Positions 1 to 8,895 are shown, counted from the stretch's first letter. The stretch: 44,598 bases of DNA from Okeania sp. SIO2B3 (GCF_010672525.1 NZ_JAAHGH010000001.1:90399-134996), one strand, 5' to 3'. The notes: generated from the sequence alone by a model not told the origin. A program made the numbers and translations.

Positions 1-1220
1 TATTAACTGGTCTTGGTGAAATCAGGTATGAAATTTCTATCAGAATCAGATGAATAGTCAGGAAAAAACTGTTTTAACTACTGACAACTAAAAATATTTT
101 CCAGTAAATGATTATTTTGCCAATCAATTTCTGTATTAACTGGTCTTGGTGAAATCAGGTATGAAATTTCTATCAGAATCAGATGAATAGTCAGGAAAAA
201 AACTGTTTTAACCACTGACTACTGATTACTGACAACTAAAAATATTTTCCAGTAAATGATTATTTTGCCAATCAATTTCTGTATTAACTGGTCTTGGTGA
301 AATCAGGTATGAAATTTCTATCAGAATCAGATGAATAGTCAGGAAAAAACTGTTTTAACTACTGACAACTAAAAATATTTTCCAGTAAATGATTATTTTG
401 CCAATCAATTTCTGTATTAACTGGTCTTGGTGAAATCAGGTATGAAATTTCTATCAGAATCAGATGAATAGTCAGGAAAAAAACTGTTTTAACTACTGAC
501 AACTAAAAATATTTTCCAGTTAATGACTATTTTGCCAATCTATTTCTGTATTAACTTGTATTAGTGACATAAAGTATGAAATTTCTATCAGAATCAGATG
601 AATAGTCAGGAAAAAAACTGTTTTAACTGCTGACAACTAAAAATATTTTCCAGTTAATGATTATTTTGCCAATCTATTTCTGTATTAACTTGTATTAGTG
701 ACATAAAGTATGAAATTTCTATCAGAATCAGATGAATAGTCAGGAAAAAACTGTTTTAACCACTGACTACTGACAACTAAAAATATTTTCCAGTTAATGA
801 TTATTTTGCCAATCTATTTCTGTATTAACTTGTATTAGTGACATAAAGTATGAAATTTCTATCAGAATCAGATGAATAGTCAGAAAAAACTGTTTTAACC
901 ACTGACTACTGACTACTAACAACTAAAAATATTTTCCAGTTAATGATGATTTTGCCAATCTATTTCTGTATTAACTTGTATTAGTGACATAAAGTATGAA
1001 ATTTCTATCAGAATCAGATGAATAGTCAGGAAAAAAAAACTGTTTTAACCACTGACTACTGACTACTGACCACTAAAAATATTTTCCAGTTAATGATGAT
1101 TTTGGCAATCTATTTCTGTATTAACTGGTATTAGTGACATAAAGTATGAAATTTCTATCAGAATCAGATGAATAGTCAGGAAAAAACTGTTTTAACCACT
1201 GACTATTAACTACTAACTAC
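1..1220. repeat. Tandem array, nine units of 133-150 bp
   Basis: Units begin with TATTAACT at 1, 134, 282, 415, 549, 683, 823, 969 and 1119. Units 1-4 carry the left-half variant CTTGGTGAAATCAGG and units 5-9 carry ATTAGTGACATAAAG. Unit 4 has a type-A left half and a type-B right half, so it looks like a recombinant. Unit length varies almost only in an A-tract and in 1-3 copies of an ACTGACT-like heptamer. All frames have stops, so the array is non-coding. It may continue to the left of the window. Confidence 0.95.
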
Positions 1221-1225
1221 TGTAC

Positions 1226-1266
1226 GGGAAATTCGCGTTTGCGGAGCATTCCGTAGGAAATTTCCC
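1226..1266. repeat. Small dispersed palindromic element
   Basis: GGGAAATT and AATTTCCC form an 8 bp inverted repeat around a GTTTGCGGAGCATTCCG core. Related cores occur near 8865, 26630, 34428, 35784, 36165 and 40667. The form (two arms around an almost constant core) fits a small non-autonomous repeat. Confidence 0.6.
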
Positions 1267-1549
1267 CTACTAAAAATAATACAATCATTCACCAACACCA
1301 ATTAACTAATAGTTAACCAATGGATAATTGATAATTAATCAATTCAGCTTTATTGCCTCTTTTTAGCAATAGCGAACTTGATAATTTACAATTGATAATT
1401 AGAAATAGCTTTTATTAATCAATAATTGAGATTTTCGTGATATTTTTCATTATCAATTTGAAAAAAAATCCCTATATTCAATTCCGTTACGGTTTTAATC
1501 AGAGGTAATTATCAATTATCCATTATCAATTAATGAAACGAGGTACATA
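1267..1549. other. AT-rich gene-free stretch upstream of the first gene
   Basis: The segment 1473-1534 (containing CAATTCCGTTACGG) is repeated in inverted orientation near 14686-14745, so it is a dispersed repeat. AATTATCAATTATC-type direct repeats fill the last 100 bases. No clear promoter was picked out. The sequence AACGAGG at 1538-1544 is a plausible ribosome binding site for the ATG at 1550. Confidence 0.5.
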
Positions 1550-2362
1550 ATGACTCAAATTAACACCGATAATCTACCATTATGGGTTCAAGATAGAGAG
1601 AAAGTATTACAATCCAGTCAGGATGTAAAATGGCGTAATGGAGCAGCACCAAATTACACTACTTCTACTAAAAATCTAGCCAAAGAAAGTAAATATAACC
1701 ACCCAGAAAACTCTCTTGAATCAATTGTACAAAACTTAGTAAGAACATTCGATATTGAAGCAAATTTCAAAACAAATCCTCAAGACTGGTTAACTGTAGT
1801 TCAAGATAAATTCCGCATGAGTACAAACGGTGGAACTAATTATCAATTACAAGATTTAATCAACTCAGGTACTTACAAATTATTGATAGGTAATACTCAA
1901 CATTACAAAGCTTCAGAAGAAAGTTTTGAGACTTCCACAAATCTCTTTCATACAGCATTTCCCGAAGGTTTTTTATGGGAAGTCGTAGAAGTTTACTCTC
2001 CACCACCAACAATTGTTGTTAAATGGAGACATTGGGGACATTTTCTAGGAAGTTATAAAGATTATGTTTCCACAGGAGAGACAATTGAAGTTATTGGAAT
2101 AAGTATTGTCAAAGTTAGTGATGATTTAAAGATTTTGTCATTGGAACACTATTATGACAATACAAAATTTTTAGACAGTCTAACATCCGGTGGGAAAGCT
2201 ATTGCTCAAAAGCAACAACAATCATCTGGAGGAACACAAACTTCTAATCCCTTACAACAGAAATTTATGGGTTTTATCAAAAACTTTTTGCCGTTGAAAA
2301 AAAATCCAAAAGTCTCTAATTCACCAGTAAGTCGCTGTCCTTTTGCAGCTTTTATGCAGTAA
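1550..2362 (+). CDS. NTF2/SnoaL-like protein resembling plant 'pathogen-related protein'
   Basis: This is a 270-residue soluble protein with no signal peptide or membrane segment. Residues about 25-215 follow the order of motifs remembered from the barley/Arabidopsis pathogen-related protein: WRNGAAPNY near 28, SLESIVQNLVRTFDIE near 56, FHTAFPEGF near 132 and KWRHWGHFLGSYK near 157. That family has a SnoaL/NTF2-like fold and no proven biochemical role. The tail (about 216-270) is Gln/Ser-rich, then basic, and ends in CPFAAFMQ, a cysteine-containing end I cannot interpret. The gene stands alone, with a repeat array upstream and a tandem duplication downstream. An AACGAGG ribosome binding site supports the ATG used. 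The function is unknown, and family membership is judged from memory of the motif order. Confidence 0.7.
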   Translation: MTQINTDNLPLWVQDREKVLQSSQDVKWRNGAAPNYTTSTKNLAKESKYNHPENSLESIVQNLVRTFDIEANFKTNPQDWLTVVQDKFRMSTNGGTNYQLQDLINSGTYKLLIGNTQHYKASEESFETSTNLFHTAFPEGFLWEVVEVYSPPPTIVVKWRHWGHFLGSYKDYVSTGETIEVIGISIVKVSDDLKILSLEHYYDNTKFLDSLTSGGKAIAQKQQQSSGGTQTSNPLQQKFMGFIKNFLPLKKNPKVSNSPVSRCPFAAFMQ

Positions 2363-3228
2363 TACTAAATGCGGTTTATAAGACTTATTCCATAAGTCAA
2401 GGAATAGGGTAGAAATTGTTGATTCTATATCTTGAATTGGTTTAATTAAAAATTTTGCAAGAGGTTTATAGAACCAATTTGCTATTCTTGTCCGCGATTA
2501 AATTTTTGAGTTATAGTCGGGAGTCGAATAGAGGCAATACACCGAAAAGATTGAAAAATACTCCCCTATTTCCTCTCCCCTACTTCCTTACTCACCTTTT
2601 AAGATTAGAATCAAATTTTTCCCCTTTTTCCCCTCATCAAATCTTTTCATCCATCGCTCCTCAGTAGGGAAACCACCAATATTCTCATTCTATGAAGCTC
2701 CTAGAGAATCGGCGGCTCAAAGAATTTTTGTGAGGATGCAACCAAAAATTCTGATATCATAAATACTATAAGGGGTCCTTCGCCCATACACATGACTATT
2801 TATTCAACTAAATTTCCTTGTTAAGACGCGATCGCCCTATTGAGGACTTCTGCCTCAGAACAATGCCAGAATTTTTTTCATCTTGTGAAGCTTCCAGGAA
2901 CTATATACTTGTTTTCCCCTCATCAAATATTTTCATCCATCGCCCCTGAGTGGGGAAGCCACCAATATTTTCATTGTATTAAGCTCCTAGAGGATCGGCG
3001 GTTCAAAGGATTTTTGGTTGCATCCTCACAAAAATTCTGATATCATAAATACTATAAGGGGTTGCTCGCCCCTACGCATGACTATTTATTCAACTAAATT
3101 TCCTGGTTAAAAAGCCCTCACCCTATGGAGGAATTCTGCCTCAGAGCAATATCAGAAATATTTTCATCCTGTGAAGCTTCAAGAAACTATATAGGACTTA
3201 CTGATTAAATCTCAAACTACTTCTTGAA
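2363..3228. other. Gene-free stretch holding a tandem duplication
   Basis: Apart from the ~285 bp tandem duplication at 2626-3193, I see only AT-rich sequence. Open frames here (for example 2455-2667) fall in repeat DNA and have no recognisable protein features. The sequence at 3192-3215 (AGGACTTACTGATTAAATCT) resembles the left end of the MITE at 6449, so it may be a solo end. Confidence 0.6.
2626..3193 (+). repeat. Two-copy direct duplication, ~285 bp units
   Basis: Copy 1 runs from 2626 to 2911 and copy 2 from 2912 to about 3193, head to tail. Both begin TTTTCCCCTCATCAAAT and pass through matching CATGACTATTTATTCAACT and GCTTC...AACTATATA segments. The copies differ by scattered substitutions and by one precise inversion: a 24 bp stretch bounded by TTTTT and AAAAA (2725-2748 in copy 1, 3011-3034 in copy 2) is reverse-complemented. 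Confidence 0.9.
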
Positions 3229-4083
3229 TTAAATTGGTGGTAACTCCAAAGGAATTTGCCCTAATAAACCCTTACGAAAATCATCCAAAATTCGTCTAGC
3301 AGTACGCTCAACATCTCCTTGATAAAGTTGATTTGCCACCTCATGTAAATAACCTTCACCTGTATAATTACTCGCTTCTAACTCATAGCGAGACTCTAAA
3401 CAAGAAGCAGAAACAAAACCATTACTATCAACCTCTAGAGACATCAACAAATCAATCAAACTCGCAACAATTCGCTGATTATCATAAGCAGCATCCCCAA
3501 TATCCTCACAAATAGCCAACTTAATCGCATCCTCTGGATTTTTAATCCTACTAGGAATTACCCCAGGAGCATCCAACAATTCAATCTCATCAGATATCCG
3601 TACCCATCTTAACTGCTTAGTCACACCAGCACGTCTAGCACTCTCAACAACCTTCCTCTTCAACAACCTATTAATCAAAGCAGACTTTCCCACATTAGGA
3701 AAACCAATAACCACAGCACGAACAGGACGAGGTAACATCCCGCGATCGCGCCTTCTCTGATTAACAGCACGACCAGCTTCCCGCGCCGCCTTAGCCACAC
3801 CCTTCACCCCATCACCCAACTTAGCATTAGTAAAATAAGGCACTTGTCCCTCAGCTTCAAACCATTCCTGCCACATCTTCATCACATCCGAAGAAATCAT
3901 ATCCATGCGGTTCAAAACCAATACCCGGGCCTTATTTCCTACCCACTCAGACACCTGGGGATGATTAGTAGTCAGCGGGATACGAGCATCTCTAACTTCC
4001 AGAACCACATCAACCCGTTTCAGTTGTTCCTTAAGATTTCGTTCGGCCTTCGCAATATGGCCAGGATACCATTGTATAGTCAT
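3229..4083 (-). CDS. rbgA: Ribosome biogenesis GTPase RbgA/YlqF
   Basis: This 284-residue cytoplasmic GTPase belongs to the YlqF/RbgA family, which acts in late assembly of the 50S subunit. The G motifs are circularly permuted as the family requires: DAR at 32-34, NRMD (G4) at 58-61, GFPNVGKS (G1/P-loop) at 127-134 and DAPG (G3) at 171-174. The N-terminus IQWYPGHIAKAERNL matches the family's conserved WFPGHM-like start. The length is normal, and the C-terminal domain (about 190-284) is present. The gene is monocistronic on the minus strand. A run of five TATCAGT heptamers starts directly upstream of its start codon, so no classical ribosome binding site is visible. Confidence 0.95.
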   Translation of the reverse strand: MTIQWYPGHIAKAERNLKEQLKRVDVVLEVRDARIPLTTNHPQVSEWVGNKARVLVLNRMDMISSDVMKMWQEWFEAEGQVPYFTNAKLGDGVKGVAKAAREAGRAVNQRRRDRGMLPRPVRAVVIGFPNVGKSALINRLLKRKVVESARRAGVTKQLRWVRISDEIELLDAPGVIPSRIKNPEDAIKLAICEDIGDAAYDNQRIVASLIDLLMSLEVDSNGFVSASCLESRYELEASNYTGEGYLHEVANQLYQGDVERTARRILDDFRKGLLGQIPLELPPI

Positions 4084-4131
4084 TTCAGTTATCAGTTATC
4101 AGTTATCAGTTATCAGTTATCAGTTATCAGT
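4084..4131. repeat. Heptanucleotide repeat (TCAGTTA)n
   Basis: About six consecutive copies of a 7 bp unit lie immediately upstream of rbgA. They are followed by TACCTCTGCC. Shorter copies with the same CAGTTATCAGTACCTCTG right flank occur near 24815 and 33012. Confidence 0.9.
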
Positions 4132-4238
4132 ACCTCTGCCTAAAGTCAGAGACTTGAAATATTGAACTTGATTATTAAGGGGAGGCTTGAGACCTGATTT
4201 TTTGGCCAAATAAATTTAGGATCGTATTTGGATTATTG

Positions 4239-4504
4239 AAGCTTTGCTAATTAACTATCAAAGCATTGAAATATAAAGATTTCAGCCTTTAATGGGAGAA
4301 AAAAAGTGCCAGCTTTTCGGTCAAGAAAGCTCAAAAAAACTAGCATTTTGTGCAAGAGTTGAGCAGAAAAATTAAGGGACAAATATATCCGACTACCTTC
4401 TTTATTATTCCTCCTGTCTCCTGTCTTTTCCCTCCTGGGAGGGGTTAGGGGTGGGTTGTCTCCTGTCTCCCACCCCTACTAAAAGACTTTTGAGCGCAAA
4501 CCCT
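4239..4504 (+). mobile_element. MITE-like element, degenerate copy
   Basis: The left end GAAGCTTTGCTAATTA and right end GCGCAAACCC resemble the ends AGGGCTTGCTGATTA and TCAGCAAACCC of the better copy at 6449-6684. Internal features in the same order are an AAAGATTTCAGCCTTTAAT-like block, AAAAAGTGCC, CTAGCATTTTG, GAGCAGAAAAAT, a TCCTGTC heptamer run and AAAGACTTT. No coding capacity is present. Confidence 0.65.
4431..4457 (+). repeat. G-rich dispersed element with quadruplex pattern
   Basis: CCTCCTGGGAGG is followed by GGTTAGGGGTGGG, giving four G-runs of at least three with 1-3 base loops. It is one of six related copies (also 15951, 18026, 22428, 33219 and 41003), all G-rich on the + strand. 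Confidence 0.7.
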
Positions 4505-4546
4505 ATTTAGATGTAGCATCTTAATTGTGATTCAGGGAAATCTTTC

Positions 4547-6253
4547 ATGCAAATTACCAATACGATTCATTTCCGAAACCTAAAAGGAGATATTTTTGGC
4601 GGGTTGACTGCTGCAGTGGTGGCCCTGCCAATGGCACTAGCTTTCGGAATTGCTTCTGGAGCAGGTGCTGCTGCAGGTTTGTGGGGAGCAATCTTAGTCG
4701 GATTTTTTGCCGCTTTATTTGGTGGCACCCCTAGTCTAATCTCTGAACCAACTGGGCCGATGACTGTCATTGTCACCGCTGTTATCGCCGAATTAATGGC
4801 CGTAAATCCTGAAAGTGGTCTAGCAATGGCCTTTACCGTGGTGATGATGGCGGGTATCTTTCAAATCCTATTTGGAGTCCTGCGGTTGGGGAAGTATATT
4901 ACCATGCTCCCCTATAACGTCATTTCTGGCTTTATGACAGGAATTGGCGTGATTTTGATTTTTTTGCAAATTGCGCCGTTTATCGGTCAAGAAACCCCCT
5001 CTGGTGGAGTAATTGGCGTGATTAAGGCTTTCCCTAATTTGATTACCAATATTAATCCATGGGAAACGTTGTTAGGATTAATTACTCTAGGAATTTTATT
5101 CTTTTGTCCCGCCAAACTAAAAAAGTTAGTCCCTCCCCAACTAATAGCTTTGGTAATTGGTACAGCGATTTCTTTGATTTTCTTTGGAAACATTGAAATT
5201 CGGACGATCGCTACAATTGGAGAAATTACCCCCGGTTTGCCACAACTGCAAATGCCTACATTTACCGCTGAAAATTTACGGTTAATGTTTGTGAATGCTA
5301 TGGTTTTGGGTATGGTGGGTTCTATTGATTGTCTATTAACTTGTTTGGTGTCAGATAGTTTGACCAGAACTGAACATAAATCTAATAAAGAATTAATCAG
5401 TCAAGGGGTGGCTAATTTAATTACAGGTTTATGCGGTGGAATTGCTGGATCTGGAGCCACAACAGCAACTGTAGTTAGTATTCAAGCGGGAGGACGCACC
5501 GCTTTATCTGGCATTAGTCGCGCTTTAGCCCTGTTGATTGTTGTGTTATGGGCGGCACCTTTAACTTCCGGAATTCCTCTAGCTGTCTTAGCAGGAATTG
5601 TCTTAAAGGTGGGAATTGATATTATTGATTGGGGTTTCCTCAAACGGGTTCACAAAATTTCTTGGAAGGCTGCCGGAATTGTTTATAGCGTGGTCCTCCT
5701 CACGGTATTTGTGGATTTAATGGTAGCGGTTGCGGTGGGAGTTTTTGTCGCAAATATTTTAACCATTGAACGTCTTGAAGAAATGCAATCTCAGTCTGTA
5801 AAAGCGATTACTGATGCGGACGATCAAATCGTCATGACTGATGAAGAAAAGCAAATTTTGGATTGGGCAAATGACCGAGTTTTACTGTTTCATTTAAGTG
5901 GGCCAATGATTTTTGGAGTAGCCAAAGCGATTTCCAGAGAACATAGTGCCATTAGTAATTATGATGTGTTGATTGTCGATTTGAGTGAAGTGCCAATTCT
6001 AGGGGTAACTTCTTCTTTGGCAATTGAAAATGCTATTCAAGAAGCGATCGATGCTGGAAGAAATATAATTATGGTTGGAGCAACTGGAAAGGTAAAACGT
6101 CGGTTAGAAAAACTGGGAATTGCTGGCTTAATTCCAGAGAATTACTGGATGGGCGATCGCCTAACTGCACTTAAGGAAGGTTTACAAATAGTGAAGCAAA
6201 AACAAAGTTCTAACTATGAAGATATCCAAAAACCTGCTGTTCCCAGCACTTAA
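4547..6253 (+). CDS. bicA: SulP-family sodium/bicarbonate symporter BicA
   Basis: This 568-residue inner-membrane protein imports bicarbonate with Na+ for the carbon-concentrating mechanism. The N-terminus (ITNTIHFRNLKGDIFGGLTA) and SEPTGPMTV at 66-74 match the motif order I recall for BicA of Synechococcus PCC 7002. A long run of hydrophobic helices covers about 15-415. A cytoplasmic STAS domain covers about 430-548 and includes LSGPMIFGVAKAI. The DSLTRTEHKSNKELI stretch near 270 is also typical of BicA. The length is normal. The gene is preceded by a MITE copy and stands close to pgk. Other SulP members transport sulfate, but the match to BicA is close along the whole length. Confidence 0.93.
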   Translation: MQITNTIHFRNLKGDIFGGLTAAVVALPMALAFGIASGAGAAAGLWGAILVGFFAALFGGTPSLISEPTGPMTVIVTAVIAELMAVNPESGLAMAFTVVMMAGIFQILFGVLRLGKYITMLPYNVISGFMTGIGVILIFLQIAPFIGQETPSGGVIGVIKAFPNLITNINPWETLLGLITLGILFFCPAKLKKLVPPQLIALVIGTAISLIFFGNIEIRTIATIGEITPGLPQLQMPTFTAENLRLMFVNAMVLGMVGSIDCLLTCLVSDSLTRTEHKSNKELISQGVANLITGLCGGIAGSGATTATVVSIQAGGRTALSGISRALALLIVVLWAAPLTSGIPLAVLAGIVLKVGIDIIDWGFLKRVHKISWKAAGIVYSVVLLTVFVDLMVAVAVGVFVANILTIERLEEMQSQSVKAITDADDQIVMTDEEKQILDWANDRVLLFHLSGPMIFGVAKAISREHSAISNYDVLIVDLSEVPILGVTSSLAIENAIQEAIDAGRNIIMVGATGKVKRRLEKLGIAGLIPENYWMGDRLTALKEGLQIVKQKQSSNYEDIQKPAVPST

Positions 6254-6306
6254 TCCTATTTTTATTATAGAAACCGGATTTTTCCCAACTTGACTCAGCA
6301 AGGGTT

Positions 6307-6336
6307 CTCCCGTTATAATCCGCGATTTAACGGGAG
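6307..6336. terminator. Hairpin downstream of bicA
   Basis: CTCCCGTT (6307-6314) and AACGGGAG (6329-6336) form a perfect 8 bp stem with a 14 base loop, 54 bases after the bicA stop. No T-run follows, so termination by it is uncertain. Confidence 0.4.
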
Positions 6337-6448
6337 GGAAATTGCCAATAGCAAATTAAACAGCTATCAATTATAATGAATAATTAACAATTAACAATTA
6401 ACAATTAATAATTATCAGAATTTAATTTAACTAGATAAACATCTAAAT

Positions 6449-6684
6449 AGGGCTTGCTGATTAAATCTAAAAGTATTTACAGATAAAGGTTTTAGCCTTT
6501 TTAGGGTCTTTAAAAAGTGCCTGGTTTTCAGCCTAAAACCTTCAAAAATTTAGTATTTTAGGCGCATAGTTGGGCAGAAAAATCATTCTTATAATTCTTA
6601 CTCCTACCTCCTCTAAGTACCCATTTATCCTGTCTCCTGTCTCCTGTCTGCTACCCTCACGCATAAGACTTTTTCAGCAAACCC
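6449..6684 (+). mobile_element. MITE-like element, best preserved copy (236 bp)
   Basis: The terminal inverted repeats are AGGGCTTGCTGA (6449-6460) and its near complement TCAGCAAACCC(T) (6674-6685). TAAAT flanks both sides (6444-6448 and 6685-6689), a possible target duplication. The element contains a run of TCCTGTC heptamers and has no coding capacity. Related copies lie at 4239-4504 and 15770-16052. Confidence 0.75.
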
Positions 6685-6789
6685 TAAATAATTAACAATT
6701 AATAGTTAATAATCATTATCTTTAATTAATTATTCATTATTTATTGTTCTTATTTCATTATTAATTATTCATTATTAATTATTCATTAT

Positions 6790-7200
6790 TCAAGGTACTA
6801 CCAAAATTGGACAAGGAGAAAGATTAATAATCCGGTTACTGACACTATCAGTAGCTCCTTCCTCACTTAAACCAGTACCTCGACAGCCAATCACAATTAA
6901 GTCAGCATTAATCTCATCTGCCACATCACAGATAGTAAAAGCCGGATGGCCTTCCCTTTGGACAGTTTCAGCTTCAATACCCTGCTCGGCAAATAGAGCC
7001 TTAGCTTCCTCTAAAAGTTGGGTAACTGTTTGCTCAGAAGTCATTTCTGGGTGGAAAGCTTCCTGGCCTTCTGAAACTACTTCTCGCACTGAAATTACTA
7101 CCAGGCGAGCTTGATATGTCTTGACAATGTTAATCACTTTTTCCGCAGCTTCGCGAGCTTCTCGGCTACGGTCTACAGGAAATAGAACTGTTTTAAACAT
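6790..7200 (-). CDS. Universal stress protein (UspA family)
   Basis: This 136-residue single-domain cytoplasmic Usp has the standard start MFKTVLFPVDRS, an alternating alpha/beta pattern, DLIVIGCRG near 100-108 and the end SPCPILVVP. The usual ATP-binding pattern G-x2-G-x9-G-S/T reads G105-C-R-G108-x9-D118-S119, so the third glycine is aspartate. ATP binding is therefore doubtful. The gene is divergent from pgk, with 131 bp between the starts that contain a strong palindrome. The role in stress is inferred from the family only. Confidence 0.9.
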   Translation of the reverse strand: MFKTVLFPVDRSREAREAAEKVINIVKTYQARLVVISVREVVSEGQEAFHPEMTSEQTVTQLLEEAKALFAEQGIEAETVQREGHPAFTICDVADEINADLIVIGCRGTGLSEEGATDSVSNRIINLSPCPILVVP

Positions 7201-7268
7201 AGAAGTATATTTGAGGCACGGACTCCGATAATATGTTTATCGTGAACGAATTGGGTAATCTAATTTAT

Positions 7269-7296
7269 CCATTAATGGGCCATACCCCATTAATGG
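7269..7296. promoter_or_regulatory. 11 bp perfect inverted repeat between usp and pgk
   Basis: CCATTAATGGG (7269-7279) and CCCATTAATGG (7286-7296) are separated by 6 bases. Each arm itself holds the 10 bp palindrome CCATTAATGG, so the site could bind two dimers. It lies in the divergent promoter region, 35 bp before the pgk start, so an operator is more likely than a terminator. Confidence 0.55.
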
Positions 7297-7331
7297 ACAT
7301 TGATAAAACAAATACTTAGGAGATTAATCCT

Positions 7332-8528
7332 GTGACAAAAAAAACTGTAGCAAATTTATCGGCATCTGACTTATCTGGCAAAAAGGTACTCATGCGAGCA
7401 GACTTTAATGTGCCTGTTGATAATGGTAGTATTACAGATGATACTAGGATTCGGGCAGCTCTTCCCACAATTCAAGATTTAATTGGCAAAGGTGCAAAAG
7501 TTATCTTGACTAGCCATTTTGGACGTCCGAAGGGAAAAGTAAATGAGGATATGCGTCTGACTCTTGTGGGAGAAAGACTCTCTGAAGTATTGGGTAAGGA
7601 AGTTAAAAAGTGTGACGACTGTATTGGTGAGGATGTAACTTCTACTGTGGCAGCGATGCAAGATGGTGATGTAGTTTTGCTGGAGAATGTTCGCTTCTAC
7701 CCTGGAGAGGAGAAAAATGACCCAGAGTTTGCCAAGCAACTTGCTTCTGTGGCGGATGTATATGTGAATGATGCTTTTGGAACTGCTCACCGTGCTCATG
7801 CTTCTACTGAGGGTGTGACGAAATATTTGAGTCCTTCTGTAGGTGGTTATTTAATTGAAAAGGAATTAAAATTCCTCCAAGGTGCAGTTGATAATCCTCA
7901 AAAACCTTTAGCTGCTATTATTGGTGGTTCTAAGGTTTCTAGTAAAATTGGTGTGATTGATGCTTTGTTGGATAAGTGCGATAAGCTGCTATTAGGTGGT
8001 GGCATGATTTTCACTTTCTACAAAGCTCGTGGTTTAAGTGTGGGTAACTCTTTGGTTGAAGACGATAAGTTGGAATTGGCTAAGTCTCTGGAAGCTAAGG
8101 CAAAAGAGAAAGGTGTGGAGATGTTATTACCTACTGATGTAGTTGTAGCTGACAAGTTTGACAAAGAAGCTAATACTCAAACTGTTAGTGTCGAAGCTAT
8201 TCCTGATGGTTGGATGGGTTTGGATATCGGTCCTGACTCTGCAAAGGTTTTCCAAGATGCTTTGGGTGATTGCAAAACTGTGATTTGGAATGGTCCGATG
8301 GGTGTGTTTGAGATGGAAAAATTTGCGAAGGGAACTGAGGCGATCGCACGCACTCTTGCAGATAAGCAGGATGCTATTACTATTATTGGTGGTGGAGACT
8401 CTGTTGCTGCTGTAGAACAGTTGACATTGGGTGAAAAAATGAGTCACATTTCTACTGGTGGTGGTGCTAGTTTGGAATTGTTAGAAGGTAAGGAATTACC
8501 TGGTATCGTTGCTTTAGACGAAGCATAA
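7332..8528 (+). CDS. pgk: Phosphoglycerate kinase
   Basis: This 398-residue cytoplasmic enzyme interconverts 1,3-bisphosphoglycerate + ADP and 3-phosphoglycerate + ATP in glycolysis and the Calvin cycle. Visible motifs are RADFNVP at 22-28, SHFGRPKG at 61-68, the [11 protein letters not shown] segment near 197, the WNGPMGVFE nucleotide-site loop near 320, GGGDS at 353-357 and HISTGGGAS near 372-380. The length is typical. The start is GTG at 7332. TAGGAG at 7317-7322 gives a well-spaced ribosome binding site, which fixes the start. A terminator-like hairpin follows at 8553. Confidence 0.97.
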   Translation: MTKKTVANLSASDLSGKKVLMRADFNVPVDNGSITDDTRIRAALPTIQDLIGKGAKVILTSHFGRPKGKVNEDMRLTLVGERLSEVLGKEVKKCDDCIGEDVTSTVAAMQDGDVVLLENVRFYPGEEKNDPEFAKQLASVADVYVNDAFGTAHRAHASTEGVTKYLSPSVGGYLIEKELKFLQGAVDNPQKPLAAIIGGSKVSSKIGVIDALLDKCDKLLLGGGMIFTFYKARGLSVGNSLVEDDKLELAKSLEAKAKEKGVEMLLPTDVVVADKFDKEANTQTVSVEAIPDGWMGLDIGPDSAKVFQDALGDCKTVIWNGPMGVFEMEKFAKGTEAIARTLADKQDAITIIGGGDSVAAVEQLTLGEKMSHISTGGGASLELLEGKELPGIVALDEA

Positions 8529-8552
8529 ATTGTTTTAAGCAAACTTGGTAGG

Positions 8553-8591
8553 TGCTTCTCTGTTTTACAATCTAAAATAGGGAAGCATTTT
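8553..8591 (+). terminator. Probable intrinsic terminator of pgk
   Basis: TGCTTC (8553-8558) pairs with GAAGCA (8582-8587). The inner sequence CTGTTTT/AAAATAG extends the stem, and TTTT follows directly. It lies 25 bases after the pgk stop. Confidence 0.65.
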
Positions 8592-8628
8592 GCATTGTCG
8601 AAGAAGTTAAATAGTAAGTCTTCAGCCG

Positions 8629-8700
8629 TCAGCTAGCCTCCTATGCTCGTAACTGCGGACTTCAGCCAGCCTCCGGAGGAGGAACTGCGGACTTCAGCTA
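8629..8700 (+). repeat. Dispersed repeat, CAGCTAGCCTCC type
   Basis: The sequence CAGCTAGCCTCCTATG...GAACTGCGGACTTCAGC is internally duplicated here. It recurs near 35598-35664 with small changes (TTAGCTAGCCTCCTATGG). Both copies are followed within a few hundred bases by an AGCTGTTTGCGCAGCA palindromic element, so the two travel together. Confidence 0.6.
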
Positions 8701-8864
8701 TTCCTTTTTTTAGTTCTAGATAAAAGCTTTACTAATTTAGTGAGAATTAAATTTTACGCTCTCTAGCTGGCTAAAACAGTCTATATATTAAAATCCCCTC
8801 ATAACAGCTGAGAGCTGACAGTCTATTTTCATTTAAACCCCCTCATGAGAGCTGACAGCTAATA

Positions 8865-8895
8865 GCTGTTTGCGCAGCATTCCGCAGGAAATACT
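8865..8895. repeat. Small palindromic element
   Basis: The core AGCTGTTTGCGCAGCATTCC followed by GCAGGAAAT is nearly identical to the copy at 35782-35812. It is present in reverse orientation near 26623-26648. Confidence 0.6.

Larger units (their letters stand above)
4132..4546. other. Gene-free stretch between rbgA and bicA
   Basis: The divergent intergenic region of rbgA (minus) and bicA (plus) is mostly occupied by a MITE-like copy (4239-4504) that contains a G-rich block. Only about 40 bp separate the element from the bicA start codon, so bicA's promoter may lie inside or very near the element. Confidence 0.5.
6254..6789. other. Gene-free stretch between bicA and usp
   Basis: This is a convergent intergenic region. 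It contains an inverted repeat at 6307-6336, a MITE copy at 6449-6684 and AATTAAT-type heptamer repeats on both sides of the MITE. No coding sequence is seen. Confidence 0.6.

Noticed and set aside
1-1220. CRISPR array
   Set aside because: The whole ~133 bp unit is conserved, including what would be spacers; there are no unique spacers and no cas genes.
2455-2667. 70-codon open frame
   Set aside because: It overlaps the start of the tandem duplication, has a low-complexity composition and shows no conserved motif.
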